Shown here: positions 21,308 to 29,353 of the stretch, in pieces | How the letters are laid out: the number at the start of each line of letters is the position of its first letter | Position numbering within the stretch: the first letter of the stretch is position 1 | NCBI RefSeq assembly: GCF_042683405.1 | Contig: NZ_JBHUJS010000001.1 | Coordinates: 496,001 to 560,000 of the forward strand | Direction of reading: 5' to 3' | DNA: 64,000 bases | DNA from: Telluria sp042683405 | GTDB lineage: Bacteria; Pseudomonadota; Gammaproteobacteria; Burkholderiales; Burkholderiaceae_D | Notes under the pieces: generated by a model | The model's input: only the letters and a program-made list of their open reading frames with translations | Told to the model about the DNA's origin: nothing | The model's database searches: none | Made by a program: the position numbers and the translations under genes

Positions 21308-21662
21308 GAGGGAGGCGAGGGTCGGTTTCAACGATCGCACACGTTGGCACCTTTTGATGTGTCAACTGTCCTCGTCTGAGTTGTGCGACTGCGCGGTGAC
21401 CTTTAACCGATCTGCTAGGAGTCTACTGCTATGTCGGCCCTTGCGGTTCATTCTTGCGCGAGATCCCAAGGCGCGCGGGTCAGGCCTGAAATGCACACAC
21501 GGCGGAACTTTTCATGCGGCTGCGGTCGCGGAAGCACCACATAGCCGCGCGGGTGTCGGGGTTCCCTGTCGTCCTCGTGCTTGCGGTTGGGCGACAACTG
21601 CTCGACCGATAAGTTCAATGACAGCCGCTTACAGGCGCTGCTCTCTCGCCGTCAAACAACAA
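21308..21662. other. Spacer between convergent island genes
   Basis: 355 bases without a convincing gene on either strand; open frames here lack a ribosome-binding site and protein-like composition. It contains the first copy (21351-21418) of the imperfect direct repeat that flanks the next gene. No canonical terminator is visible. Confidence 0.6.
21351..21418 (+). repeat. Imperfect direct repeat, copy A
   Basis: About 70 bases beginning TTTTGATGTGTCAACTGTC and ending CGATCTGCTAG. It aligns with small gaps to 22631-22701 (TTTGATGTCTCAACTGTC ... CGATCTGGCTAG); by eye roughly two-thirds to three-quarters of bases agree. The two copies are in the same orientation and bracket the two-TM protein gene. 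Confidence 0.6.
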
Positions 21663-22502
21663 TCATGGGCGATCCAAGAGGGACTTAGCCCCAGACGCAA
21701 AAATAGGGTCAACGCAATTCATTATCCGGGAACGAAGTTTGCCGATGTCGTCTAAACGTTCCGGCACCAAGGTCCAGTGCACAATATCCGAGCCGTCTGT
21801 CGCAAACTTTGGAGTTAAGATGCGTGCAGCGCGGTAGAAACTTACTACGGTGTTTAGTACAGCAACAAACATGGTCTCATGAGTTTCAAATGGTTCGTCT
21901 TTGAAGATTGCTACCGAACCTTGAAGAACCTCGAACATTCTCTTCGCATGGCCCGCCATATCCAGCGCATCTGGCGTATCTTTCAGGGCATAAGCATCAA
22001 AGCATAGGTAGAAGGGGCGCCTAACTGAAACGAAATCTAAGAGCAAATCCACGTTTGTACCGTTTGTCGTCGTCTCTACGGACGTGGCATCAAACAATGC
22101 TGTAGCCGGTGTCGTTTTGAGTTGGTTACGAATATCATCGAGTGAATTGCTGACATTGCTATCTATACGGGCGACGTGTTCTTTCAATGTATCGATGTGC
22201 CTTAACTGCTCAGCTAAAGTACTTGCTGCGGTGGCAATTTCATCTTTTACTGCACCTAATTTACATATCTCAACGATCATTGTCTCGTTGGTGCGCTGCT
22301 GAGCCGCGCCTTGGTAGAACGCATAGATGATGGCGATTACACCCACCAGCAGACCGACCAGAGTCCCCCCGAAAGCGAAAGCGTCTACGATGCTTTTAAT
22401 ATCCGAGTATGAATAAACCATCGAATAGACGACATGCAGCACGATTAGCTCTGAGAGCAGAGCAATAATGAGCATCTTGGGATCGATACGGGTAGGGCCC
22501 AT
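21663..22502 (-). CDS. Two-TM membrane protein with coiled coil, unknown function
   Basis: A 279-residue protein I do not recognise. Two hydrophobic helices lie near the N-terminus (about 10-30, MLIIALLSELIVLHVVYSMVY, and 42-64, FAFGGTLVGLLVGVIAIIYAFY). A predicted helical or coiled region follows (~75-120: ATAASTLAEQLRHIDTLKEHVARIDSNVSNSLDDI), then a ~150-residue soluble domain. Base composition is AT-richer than the core genome. It converges with the nuclease-like gene and sits between two imperfect direct repeats, which suggests cassette insertion. The layout (short TMs, helical stalk, soluble domain) is common among both sensory and membrane-acting defence proteins, but no specific function can be claimed. 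Confidence 0.6.
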   Translation of the reverse strand: MGPTRIDPKMLIIALLSELIVLHVVYSMVYSYSDIKSIVDAFAFGGTLVGLLVGVIAIIYAFYQGAAQQRTNETMIVEICKLGAVKDEIATAASTLAEQLRHIDTLKEHVARIDSNVSNSLDDIRNQLKTTPATALFDATSVETTTNGTNVDLLLDFVSVRRPFYLCFDAYALKDTPDALDMAGHAKRMFEVLQGSVAIFKDEPFETHETMFVAVLNTVVSFYRAARILTPKFATDGSDIVHWTLVPERLDDIGKLRSRIMNCVDPIFASGAKSLLDRP

Positions 22503-23166
22503 TTCAAGAGGAAGTGTAATAGAAAAATGGCAATTCTACTCGCCTTTGGTGCAGTGGGCTAGTGCATGTGGCAGCAATATCGGTGGAGCGCAGTGCGTGC
22601 AAGCGGATCCGGCGATCAGACATATTTGAACACTTTGATGTCTCAACTGTCTCCGCCTCACTTATGCGGACTGCGTCACACGTTTTGATCGATCTGGCTA
22701 GTCATGCTACGTGTTGAGAAATGACGTAACATATTGCCCTTCGTGAATGCTGGGATCGATGAGTTCCAGCGAAAGGGACAGTTCCGGCAAGTGGACATTG
22801 TGGAACTACGACGCCTCGAATTGGTCGTGCTTCCGCGGGCCAGGCGAGCGATCACTAATTTGACGGCGGTCGAGGATATTCCGTGTACGGCAAGGGTCGA
22901 GGACGAAGGGCGGGTAGCACGGAGCGCGGGGGGCAGGTCAGACAATCGCGGAGCGCGGGGTTACGTCCGCCACGCGGACACCACGGAACTTTGTCCGCAG
23001 TCAGCTGGCCGCCGGAACGCCAAAGGTGGAACCCCCACAACCCTGAGTTAGCGGTCGAATATACCGACCCGCTGGCGCCAGATGAGCAGCTCTCGTTGAC
23101 GTCTCGCAATGGTCGCACTGTGCTTTCCTGTCAGCATGGTTCCTCGAATCGCTCAGGGAGGGCTTT
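22503..23166. other. 664-base stretch without a supported gene
   Basis: Holds the second imperfect direct repeat (22631-22701). Several open frames of 70-105 codons exist on both strands but are Arg/Gly-rich and overlap each other, as expected from chance in GC-rich DNA. It could contain decayed coding sequence upstream of the broken endopeptidase; I see nothing I can name. A ribosome-binding site (GGGAGG at about 23156) near the end belongs to the next gene. Confidence 0.55.
22631..22701 (+). repeat. Imperfect direct repeat, copy B
   Basis: Second copy of the repeat seen at 21351-21418: CTTTGATGTCTCAACTGTC at the start and CGATCTGGCTAG at the end. It lies 129 bases upstream of the start codon of the two-TM gene, so together the copies enclose that gene and both its spacers. 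Confidence 0.6.
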
Positions 23167-23620
23167 ATGCCGCCGCTAACACAGGATTGCCGCCGGTTTT
23201 TCATCATCCCCCAAGCATACGAAGGCGGAGGCTATTACACATACGGCACGCCTGACGGTGGCGCTTTTCAATATGCGAACCCTAAGATGATCTCGCTGCT
23301 ACTTCAGGTTGCCAGAGACTGGTGCGCGATTGATCATCGCAAGTTCGGCGTCGGCAATTTCAGTCTCGCGCATGGATTCAAGAGCCGGCCATAAGAGTCA
23401 TCGCAATGGCCTGCAGGTGGACGTCCGGCCTTTGCGGAAAGACGGTGCGCAACTTCCATGCTCGATCAGGTCTCCCGAATACGATTTCGACGGGACGCGA
23501 AAACTAATCGAGCTGTTCTTCCGATCGAGGGAAACGAAACGCATCCTTTTCAATGATCGACGCATCGCCAAGGTGCACTACTGGAATGGACACGATGATC
23601 ACTTCCATATTGAGTTATAG
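23167..23620 (+). pseudogene. Penicillin-insensitive murein endopeptidase (MepA-like), frameshifted
   Basis: Two overlapping frames together make one ~150-residue LAS-type peptidoglycan endopeptidase without signal peptide. Frame 1 (from ATG 23167, preceded by GGGAGG) encodes FFIIPQAYEGGGYYTYGTP ... FGVGNFSLAHGFKSR and stops at 23394. Frame 2 carries on with HKSHRNGLQVDVRPL, which holds the zinc-binding H...D, and ends GHDDHFHIEL, the second metal motif. The break lies in the stretch AGCCGGCC near 23383-23390; losing one base or gaining two restores the frame. All metal motifs are present, so decay is recent, or this is a sequencing error or programmed shift. Lack of a signal peptide plus an adjoining small exported protein is the pattern of a type VI-type peptidoglycan effector with its immunity gene; that role is inferred. 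Confidence 0.72.
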
Positions 23621-23987
23621 GGTTCGTTTCCTGGCGGCCGTCGTGCTGTTAGCGCTAGGGGCAACTACGCTGGCCTATGAGTGGACATACGAACTCAAGC
23701 CGATCCGGGGAGTCTATGCAACTTACGGTGGCGGACTTGGTGATCCATGGAAGCCGACCCAGACAGACCATAAGATCATGTTCTCCATCGATGGGCCGGC
23801 TGCAAAAGCCATGTTCGATGGGATGGGGCCAGACGCGAAAGATATCTGTTCACCAGAGGACGGTAATCGTGTTCGTAAGCGCGATGGGGAAAGGCTCTAC
23901 TGCATGCGTTCCAAGCAGGGAGAATATCAATGCAATTTCGGCTTCGACCTACGAACTGGAAAGAGTATCGGGGGAATAATTTGCTGA
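23595..23987 (+). CDS. Small exported cysteine-containing protein, possible immunity partner
   Basis: A 130-residue protein with a clear N-terminal signal sequence (MITSILSYRVRFLAAVVLLALGATTLA). The mature part has four cysteines in the C-terminal half (KDIC, LYCM, YQCN, GIIC), probably two disulfides in the periplasm, and ends in the motif FGFDLRTGKSIGGIIC. Its start overlaps the end of the endopeptidase frame by 26 bases, so translation is likely coupled (ATG 23586 is an alternative). The pairing of a leaderless murein hydrolase and a downstream periplasmic protein fits effector/immunity, in which this protein would block the peptidase. I do not know a characterised member, so the role is inferred from context. 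Confidence 0.6.
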   Translation: MITSILSYRVRFLAAVVLLALGATTLAYEWTYELKPIRGVYATYGGGLGDPWKPTQTDHKIMFSIDGPAAKAMFDGMGPDAKDICSPEDGNRVRKRDGERLYCMRSKQGEYQCNFGFDLRTGKSIGGIIC

Positions 23988-24030
23988 CGGCACGCGCAGG
24001 GCAAGCACACCAGGCGCACCGATGGTCGTC

Positions 24031-24151
24031 CAACCGAGCGCGTAAGCGCGATAGCGATAACTTCATCTGCATGCGCGTTGAAGGCGAGTACATCTGCAAG
24101 CTCGGCTTTGATCTGGTCACGGGAAAGAGCATCGGCGGGAGCATCTGCTGA
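24031..24151 (+). pseudogene. Truncated duplicate of the small exported protein's C-terminal module
   Basis: This stretch encodes SNRARKRDSDNFICMRV then EGEYICKLGFDLVTGKSIGGSIC and a stop, mirroring GNRVRKRDGERLYCMRS ... FGFDLRTGKSIGGIIC of the preceding gene. It lies 44 bases downstream in a different frame and lacks the signal peptide and first half. It reads as a decayed tandem copy; a chance ATG at 23930 opens its frame but would give an unrelated N-terminus. Tandem immunity copies are common at interbacterial toxin loci. Confidence 0.65.
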
Positions 24152-24351
24152 CAGCGGAGTTGCGTAATAACCGCGAGTCATCAAGGCCACTTACACCTTT
24201 CGCCAAAGCGCCCGTCCTAGCGAGCAGTCGGGATGAGTAGTCGGTTTCTTCCTTCGGACCTTTGACTTCTCATCAGTGCGCCAAGTCTGCATGGCACCTG
24301 ATAATCTAGAAGTAGCTGATTTATAGCGACCACTTGTCGACCGGAGAGGAA

Positions 24352-25446
24352 ATGTCAAAGGAACTTTGCCTCAAACTGGGCTTCCCTCCATTAACTGACG
24401 TCGCGACATTTAAATCGATCGCGCATCTGTTTACTTCGGCGCGAAAGGGGAGTCGATGTGGCCTTTACCTGCTTGAGCTGGCCGATGGCTGTTACTACGT
24501 GGGCCAAAGTGTTGAGGTGGTCCGGCGGTTTGCACAACACTGCAAGAATCATGAAATCGTTGCGTTCGCGTTCATACGTGTCAAGCCTACAGATCTGGAC
24601 GAAGTAGAGTTCAACAAAATCCGGCAGGCGGAGGAACTGGGCCTCCGATTACGTAACGTGATCCACACGACGTGCGTGGACGGTGAAGCCGACCTCGACT
24701 TAATTATCCCCGAGGACCAGCAGCGCAAGTGGGTGACGAACGCAAAGCGCTACTTCAAGAAAGATATTTCTCCCAGGATTCAGTTTCCCCAAAGTCATTT
24801 GGATCGATACGCCGAGCGATTTCGCCGCTTTGAGCGGCATCCGCAATCCGAAATCGCATTGAAACTGCTCCGGACCTACCTTATCAACAGCATCGTCGCG
24901 CCAGTGCGAACCGAGTATTCGTTCTGGAATGTCAGCTGCATGCCCAGTTCAGGAGGCACGAAGTTTCCGCGCCTCTTCTGCGTCAGCGCCGCAAGTATGG
25001 AGTTATTCGTTGTCATGGCGGACAGCGCGAACCCTGCGTTTTTACATGGCTTCCTCAACGTTTCTGTCGATGCGCTGTCTTACTTCCTGACGTTAGAAGA
25101 ATTTTCTGAACTACATCCCGAAGTTGAACTCAGCATTAGAGACTATCGCGATGCAGGTGACGACCAGATCACCTTGCATGCCTGGGGTGCGGATCATCTC
25201 GAACGGCTTCTGCGCGATGAATTTGTCCAGATAGCGGCTTGTGTTCTATCCCAGCGGGTCATGCGAAAGAGGCCTACGTTCTATGCGCAATATCACTGTG
25301 CGCAACTGGCCGAGAAGGCGCTTGTCAATCCTTCTTCCAAGGCCGCCAAACCTGTGAAACGCCGACTAAAACCCTCTGTCGCAGTGAATGCAGCAGCGTG
25401 GCCTTTTCCCGTTGCAAACCAAGCCAACACGCGGTCACGACACTGA
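24352..25446 (+). CDS. GIY-YIG nuclease-domain protein, unknown function
   Basis: A 364-residue protein. Residues ~35-110 match the GIY-YIG fold: GLYLLELADGCYYVGQS gives the GLY (37-39) and YYVG (48-51) elements, followed by the conserved Arg (VRRF, ~58-59), a His at ~63 and a DEVEFNK segment with candidate catalytic Glu at ~84-86. The remaining ~250 residues show no domain I recognise and have no zinc finger or helicase motifs. GGAGAGGAA directly precedes the ATG at 24352. GIY-YIG enzymes include homing, restriction and repair nucleases; small ones are common in mobile regions. No partner methylase or intron is visible. Its place in the AT-richer island suggests acquired DNA. Confidence 0.7.
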   Translation: MSKELCLKLGFPPLTDVATFKSIAHLFTSARKGSRCGLYLLELADGCYYVGQSVEVVRRFAQHCKNHEIVAFAFIRVKPTDLDEVEFNKIRQAEELGLRLRNVIHTTCVDGEADLDLIIPEDQQRKWVTNAKRYFKKDISPRIQFPQSHLDRYAERFRRFERHPQSEIALKLLRTYLINSIVAPVRTEYSFWNVSCMPSSGGTKFPRLFCVSAASMELFVVMADSANPAFLHGFLNVSVDALSYFLTLEEFSELHPEVELSIRDYRDAGDDQITLHAWGADHLERLLRDEFVQIAACVLSQRVMRKRPTFYAQYHCAQLAEKALVNPSSKAAKPVKRRLKPSVAVNAAAWPFPVANQANTRSRH

Positions 25447-25507
25447 GTCGTCGGGTGCCCATCGGGGAGGTGTCGGCAGCTCCGGCGCGGGTTAGGTAAC
25501 GTGTCGC

Positions 25508-26218
25508 CTAAGCTGGAATACATCCCCGACAGCGTGGAAAATTGTTGCATCCCCAAAACGCTGTTCCTGCTTTGGGGCCGCTTGTGAGCTGACGCAGTAA
25601 CATGCCGGACGCGCATTTCGGGCAGATCGGTGCGTCAGTAGACGGCTGTACGCCTGAGGTGTCTGCAGGGGTTCCACAGGGGACGGCATCTTTTAGGCCA
25701 GCCGATGGCTTAACTGCTTCTTCAGGCTGAATGAGGGCAATCAGCGCCTGCCTCAGTTCAGTGACCGTGTAGGCGTATTTTGCTGGCACGCGAAGCAGCG
25801 GAAGCATGCTCGCGGCACAGACTCCCGCTACGAAGCTGTCCCGCTTTTTTACGCCTGACGCATTATGCGATTTATCGTCCAGCTCTATTACGCAGACGAC
25901 CTTCAGATCGTTGGCACGACAGAGAACAAAGTCAAAATGCTTGCTGCTGATCTTGTTGAACGCGCTTGCCCGAACCGAGCTATTTACTGTTTTGCGTACC
26001 GCGACCACGTCCGCGATGCGAACCTTCCCGAATACGCGATAGTCTGATCCTGCGGCCTGATCCAGCACGCCGAGAAAGGAGCGCTCAGCTGGTGAGAACA
26101 GCGCGTCCGTTGTCTCATAGGGAAGGCCCTTGGACTTACCCTTTGCGACGATCGCAATCCCCGCTATCACAAGCAGAATCGCCAGCGCGGCGCCGAGGAA
26201 GAAAAGTTGTGTGCTCAT
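25508..26218 (-). CDS. DUF2726 protein with N-terminal TM and C-terminal C4 zinc finger
   Basis: A 236-residue protein. One TM helix (~5-24, FFLGAALAILLVIAGIAIVA) is followed by a nuclease-like DUF2726 domain: LFSPAERSFLGVLDQAAG, VFGKVRIADVV, then FDFVLCRANDLKVVCVIELDDKSH and KKRDSFVAGVCAASMLPLLRV. That pattern of D..., E.DD.SH, K.RD is typical of this restriction-like family. The C-terminus is a topoisomerase I-type zinc finger (ICPKCASGMLL ... AFWGCNNFPRCRG), which usually binds single-stranded DNA. The ATG at 26218 places the TM at the N-terminus as in homologues; longer upstream openings are possible. Substrate and role are unknown. Confidence 0.75.
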   Translation of the reverse strand: MSTQLFFLGAALAILLVIAGIAIVAKGKSKGLPYETTDALFSPAERSFLGVLDQAAGSDYRVFGKVRIADVVAVRKTVNSSVRASAFNKISSKHFDFVLCRANDLKVVCVIELDDKSHNASGVKKRDSFVAGVCAASMLPLLRVPAKYAYTVTELRQALIALIQPEEAVKPSAGLKDAVPCGTPADTSGVQPSTDAPICPKCASGMLLRQLTSGPKAGTAFWGCNNFPRCRGCIPA

Positions 26219-26421
26219 TTCGGTCAGTAGTAAGTCTTCGATTGAGTAATTCAATACGGCAACTTTCGCGGAATATCCACAGAATTTAACGAAGCCGGAC
26301 TCATCACTTAGAAACGTGGATGAAGCCTCTCCGATTAGTTGGCACATTGAAATGACAATTGCATTGTTGTAATCTCTTTGCTAGCTACCCGGCTGAGCTC
26401 AGATAAAAAGGAGAGATTGCG

Positions 26422-26976
26422 ATGTCTACCCGCCGACTATTGTTGTGCCTCATTTTCGTCGTCAGTCTCCCGACTGGCGCTCAGGATATTGCACCGTTCC
26501 AGGCGCAAGCCGTAAAGCCCTACCAAGCACAGGACATCAAGCCTTACCAACCCGGCGCAGTGGAACAAGAACCCAGGCGGGAGGAAGCGCGGCCGCCAGC
26601 TCGTTCGGAGGCACCGGCGTCGACCCAGGTGTCTGCAAACGTGCGCGGACTGCTGGGAGCATGGCAGTCGGGCGTCAGCGGCGCTGTGTGGACCTCTCCG
26701 TCTTCAATCCCAGGCTGGGAGAACCTGCATATTTCTCCAGGCGCAATGGCCGGGCTACTGGTCATTTACCCGAACGGGACTTATGTGTGGAATTCCTACG
26801 GCGGCAAGAAGGGCCGCTGGAGCACGTCGAACGATACGGACTACCCGATCGTGCTGGACGATCGCGTCGAGAACAAGAAATGGCAGGTTGGTTTCGACCG
26901 CGCCAGTCCCGGACGCATCTGGATCTACGACGGCAATTCGATCAGTTATTCGGCGAAGCGGCCAGCCCGGAAGTAG
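26422..26976 (+). CDS. Secreted protein with Pro/Gln-rich N-terminal repeats, unknown
   Basis: A 184-residue protein with a signal peptide (MSTRRLLLCLIFVVSLPTGAQ). After cleavage come three short degenerate repeats of the type 'PYQAQDIKPYQPG' and a Pro/Glu/Ala linker (~25-70), then a compact ~110-residue domain containing GLLGAWQSG, PNGTYVWNSYGGKKGRWS, DYPIVLDD and NKKWQVGFD. The second half looks like a small beta-barrel or lipocalin-like fold, but I cannot name it. AAAGGAGAG precedes the ATG. Likely periplasmic or extracellular. Confidence 0.6.
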   Translation: MSTRRLLLCLIFVVSLPTGAQDIAPFQAQAVKPYQAQDIKPYQPGAVEQEPRREEARPPARSEAPASTQVSANVRGLLGAWQSGVSGAVWTSPSSIPGWENLHISPGAMAGLLVIYPNGTYVWNSYGGKKGRWSTSNDTDYPIVLDDRVENKKWQVGFDRASPGRIWIYDGNSISYSAKRPARK

Positions 26977-27054
26977 AGGCGCCGCTCTCAACCGGTCGAT
27001 AGGAACCAGCATGCCTCTATGCGTATTTTGGTTGTTCAGGCGCCCGCCGCTGCC

Positions 27055-27345
27055 TTACTCGGCTGCCGGGCTGACCAGGCTGGGCATCTCACTGCCGAAC
27101 AGGAACAGCCCCGGCGTTACACGGCCCATCGGGCTTTGCACGAAGCTCAGCTTCCCCAGCGGTCGATCCGTGTCGGCGCGGGCCGTGAGTTCGTCCCATC
27201 GATCGCTCAGGTCGCGGTACGTCTTGGCGGCGATCTTCTGCACGTCGTACCACACGTAGAGTTCGTTCCAGCTGATGAAGGTGCAGCCCCGCGTCAAAAT
27301 TTCTTCTAATCGGGCAGTAAGCTCGTCATCATGGCGCCGTTCCAC
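27055..27345 (-). CDS. Small hypothetical protein
   Basis: A 96-residue protein I do not recognise. It is Asp/Glu-rich with a helical look (ERRHDDELTARLEEILTRGC; KIAAKTYRDLSDRWDELTAR). The start is a GTG at 27345 because a near-perfect AAAGGAGG lies four bases upstream; the longer frame beginning at 27429 has no such signal. It sits at the right edge of the accessory island, just before the repeat that precedes the chemoreceptor. Confidence 0.55.
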   Translation of the reverse strand: MERRHDDELTARLEEILTRGCTFISWNELYVWYDVQKIAAKTYRDLSDRWDELTARADTDRPLGKLSFVQSPMGRVTPGLFLFGSEMPSLVSPAAE

Positions 27346-27424
27346 GATCCCTCCTTTGGAATTCTTGTTTGAACAATTGCGCTTGCATGCAAATAGAAAT
27401 GTAGAAAAAACAAAGTGCGTGCTT

Positions 27425-27452
27425 CCCATTTAGCCACTTTGTTTTTCATCGC
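27425..27452. repeat. 28-bp direct repeat, left copy
   Basis: CCCATTTAGCCACTTTG followed by TTTTTCATCGC. It is found again at 29787-29814 with one mismatch. The two copies, in the same orientation, enclose the chemoreceptor and bacteriohemerythrin genes. On the minus strand the repeat begins ATGAAAAACAAAGTGGCTAA, which would translate as MKNKVAKW. Confidence 0.8.
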
Positions 27453-27606
27453 GCACGGTGACGTTTCGAGCGCTTGATCATGATCAAGAAACCTGAGATT
27501 TCCGTGTGGCAACGCAACATTCCTATAAGATACAATTGAAATGCATGTTTGGGATTGTGATGTCACAGCCCGCTTAGAAACTGCACAGTTGCCACCAGGT
27601 GTGATC

Positions 27607-29340
27607 GTGAAATCCCAAACTGCCTTCCAGCTCCACAACTTCAAAATCCGCACGCGCCTTGGTGTCAGCTACGGTCTCGTGCTGACGCTGATGTCCGCGC
27701 TCATCGTCGTTGCCTTGACCCTGTTTGCCAGCATCGAAACGTCCACCGTGAAACTGGTCGAGAAGGATTGGGCAAAGGCCGACGCGGCCAGCACGATCAA
27801 TGCGCGCACCCGCGATCAGGCCCGCCGCAACATGGAGCTGTTCCTGGCGCCGGACCAGGCGTACCGCGCAAAGGTTCACGAGCACATCGAAAGCAACAAG
27901 AAGATCATCACCGAGGCCATCGAGACGCTTGATAGCTTGCTGTATCTCCCCGAAGGCAAGGCGATCATGGCCACCATCAAGGCCGAGCGCGTGCGCTACG
28001 TCGCGTCCTTTACCCAGGTTGGCCAGCTGATCGAGGATGGGAACGTGGAAGAAGCCCGGCGAACCATGATGGAAGAGACGTTGCCTATTCTGGACCGCTT
28101 GCAGCTAGCAGTGAACAACATGACCGACCTGCAGAAGAGGCTGGCAACGCAAAGTGCAGACCACGTCAAGGCCGAGGTCGCGTTTGGCAGCAGGCTGATG
28201 ATCGCGCTCGGGATCGGCGCGCTGCTCGTGGCCGTCATCTTCGCTTACGTGATTGCACGCTCGATTACCCGGCCGATCAATCGCGCCGTCGGCGTGGCAA
28301 AGACCGTGGCCGCGGGCGACCTGACCTGCGTCATCGATTCGACCGCGACCGACGAAACCGGCCAGCTGCTGCGCGCGCTGAAAGACATGAACGACAGCCT
28401 CGCGGTCGTGGTCAGCGAGGTCCGCAGCGGTACCGACCTGGTGTCGACCGCCTCCGCGCAGATTGCGGCAGGGACGCTGGACCTGTCGGCCCGCACGGAA
28501 GAGCAGGCCAGCTCGCTCGAAGAGACAGCCGCGTCGATGGAAGAGCTCACCGCCACGGTCAGGCAGAACGCCGACAATGCCCTGCAGGCCAATCAACTGG
28601 CATCGTCCGCATCGCAGGTCGCAGTCAGGGGCGGCGCGGTAATGGCGGAAGTGGTGCAGACGATGGATTCCATCAACGAGTCGTCGAAAAAGATTGCGGA
28701 CATTATCAGCGTCATCGACGGCATCGCTTTCCAGACCAACATCCTGGCGCTGAACGCGGCAGTGGAAGCTGCGCGCGCCGGCGAGCAGGGGCGTGGGTTT
28801 GCGGTCGTCGCCTCAGAGGTACGTATGCTGGCCCAGCGATCGGCGGCCGCAGCCAAAGAGATCAAGTCGCTGATCGGCGCATCCGTGGACAAGGTGGATG
28901 CGGGATGCCGGCTGGTCGAACAGGCAGGCAGCACGATGGATGAGATTGTCGTGAGCGTCCGACGTGTCACCGACATCATGGGTGAAATTGCAGGCGCGAG
29001 CGATGAGCAGACAGCCGGCATAGGCCAGATTAATCAAGCCATCTGCCAGATGGATCAGGTAACCCAGCAGAACGCGGCGCTGGTGGAGGAATCCGCTTCC
29101 GCAGCGGCCTCGCTGGAAGCCAAGGCGGCAAGCCTGGCCAGGACAGTGGCCGTGTTCAAGGTGGATGAATCGGTGTTGCTGCGCGGCGAGAGTGAGCCGT
29201 TAAAGCCAGTCGCAGCTATCGCTGTGTTGCCGCAGAAGCCGGCGGTGCCGGGTCCCGCTCCACAGTCCCGGCAGCCGGCGCAGTACAAGCGCCTGGCGAA
29301 CGCACGGCCGGGGTCCGTACAAGAATGGGAAGAGTATTGA
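27607..29340 (+). CDS. Methyl-accepting chemotaxis protein (4HB sensor, HAMP)
   Basis: A receptor of ~577 residues: TM1 (~25-45, LVLTLMSALIVVALTLFA), a periplasmic four-helix-bundle sensor (~48-190), TM2 (~198-218), a HAMP domain (RSITRPINRAVGVAKTVAAGDL) and a cytoplasmic signalling hairpin with the conserved tip IDGIAFQTNILALNAAVEAA. The C-terminus is QEWEEY, like the pentapeptide tether for CheR/CheB. Start is uncertain: the frame opens at ATG 27541, but a likely -10 (TATAAG, ~27523) lies only ~18 bases before that ATG. The GTG at 27607 then fits better and gives MKSQTAFQLHNFKIRTRLG. A bacteriohemerythrin gene follows 13 bases after the stop, suggesting linkage to oxygen sensing. Confidence 0.9.
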   Translation: MKSQTAFQLHNFKIRTRLGVSYGLVLTLMSALIVVALTLFASIETSTVKLVEKDWAKADAASTINARTRDQARRNMELFLAPDQAYRAKVHEHIESNKKIITEAIETLDSLLYLPEGKAIMATIKAERVRYVASFTQVGQLIEDGNVEEARRTMMEETLPILDRLQLAVNNMTDLQKRLATQSADHVKAEVAFGSRLMIALGIGALLVAVIFAYVIARSITRPINRAVGVAKTVAAGDLTCVIDSTATDETGQLLRALKDMNDSLAVVVSEVRSGTDLVSTASAQIAAGTLDLSARTEEQASSLEETAASMEELTATVRQNADNALQANQLASSASQVAVRGGAVMAEVVQTMDSINESSKKIADIISVIDGIAFQTNILALNAAVEAARAGEQGRGFAVVASEVRMLAQRSAAAAKEIKSLIGASVDKVDAGCRLVEQAGSTMDEIVVSVRRVTDIMGEIAGASDEQTAGIGQINQAICQMDQVTQQNAALVEESASAAASLEAKAASLARTVAVFKVDESVLLRGESEPLKPVAAIAVLPQKPAVPGPAPQSRQPAQYKRLANARPGSVQEWEEY

Positions 29341-29353
29341 GGAGCATGGCAGC

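Noticed and set aside
21186..21755. A 189-codon plus-strand frame overlapping the end of the nuclease-like gene
   Set aside because: Begins inside that gene in another frame, no ribosome-binding site, Arg/Ser/Cys-rich, no motif.
22734..23179. Overlapping short frames upstream of the broken endopeptidase
   Set aside because: Mutually overlapping, low-complexity Arg/Gly-rich, no start signals. Possible decayed coding sequence, but nothing nameable.
19860..27420. CRISPR array or toxin-antitoxin pair in the island
   Set aside because: No regularly spaced short repeats and no recognisable toxin-antitoxin pair were found; the MKNKVAKW frame at the edge does not continue as an antitoxin.
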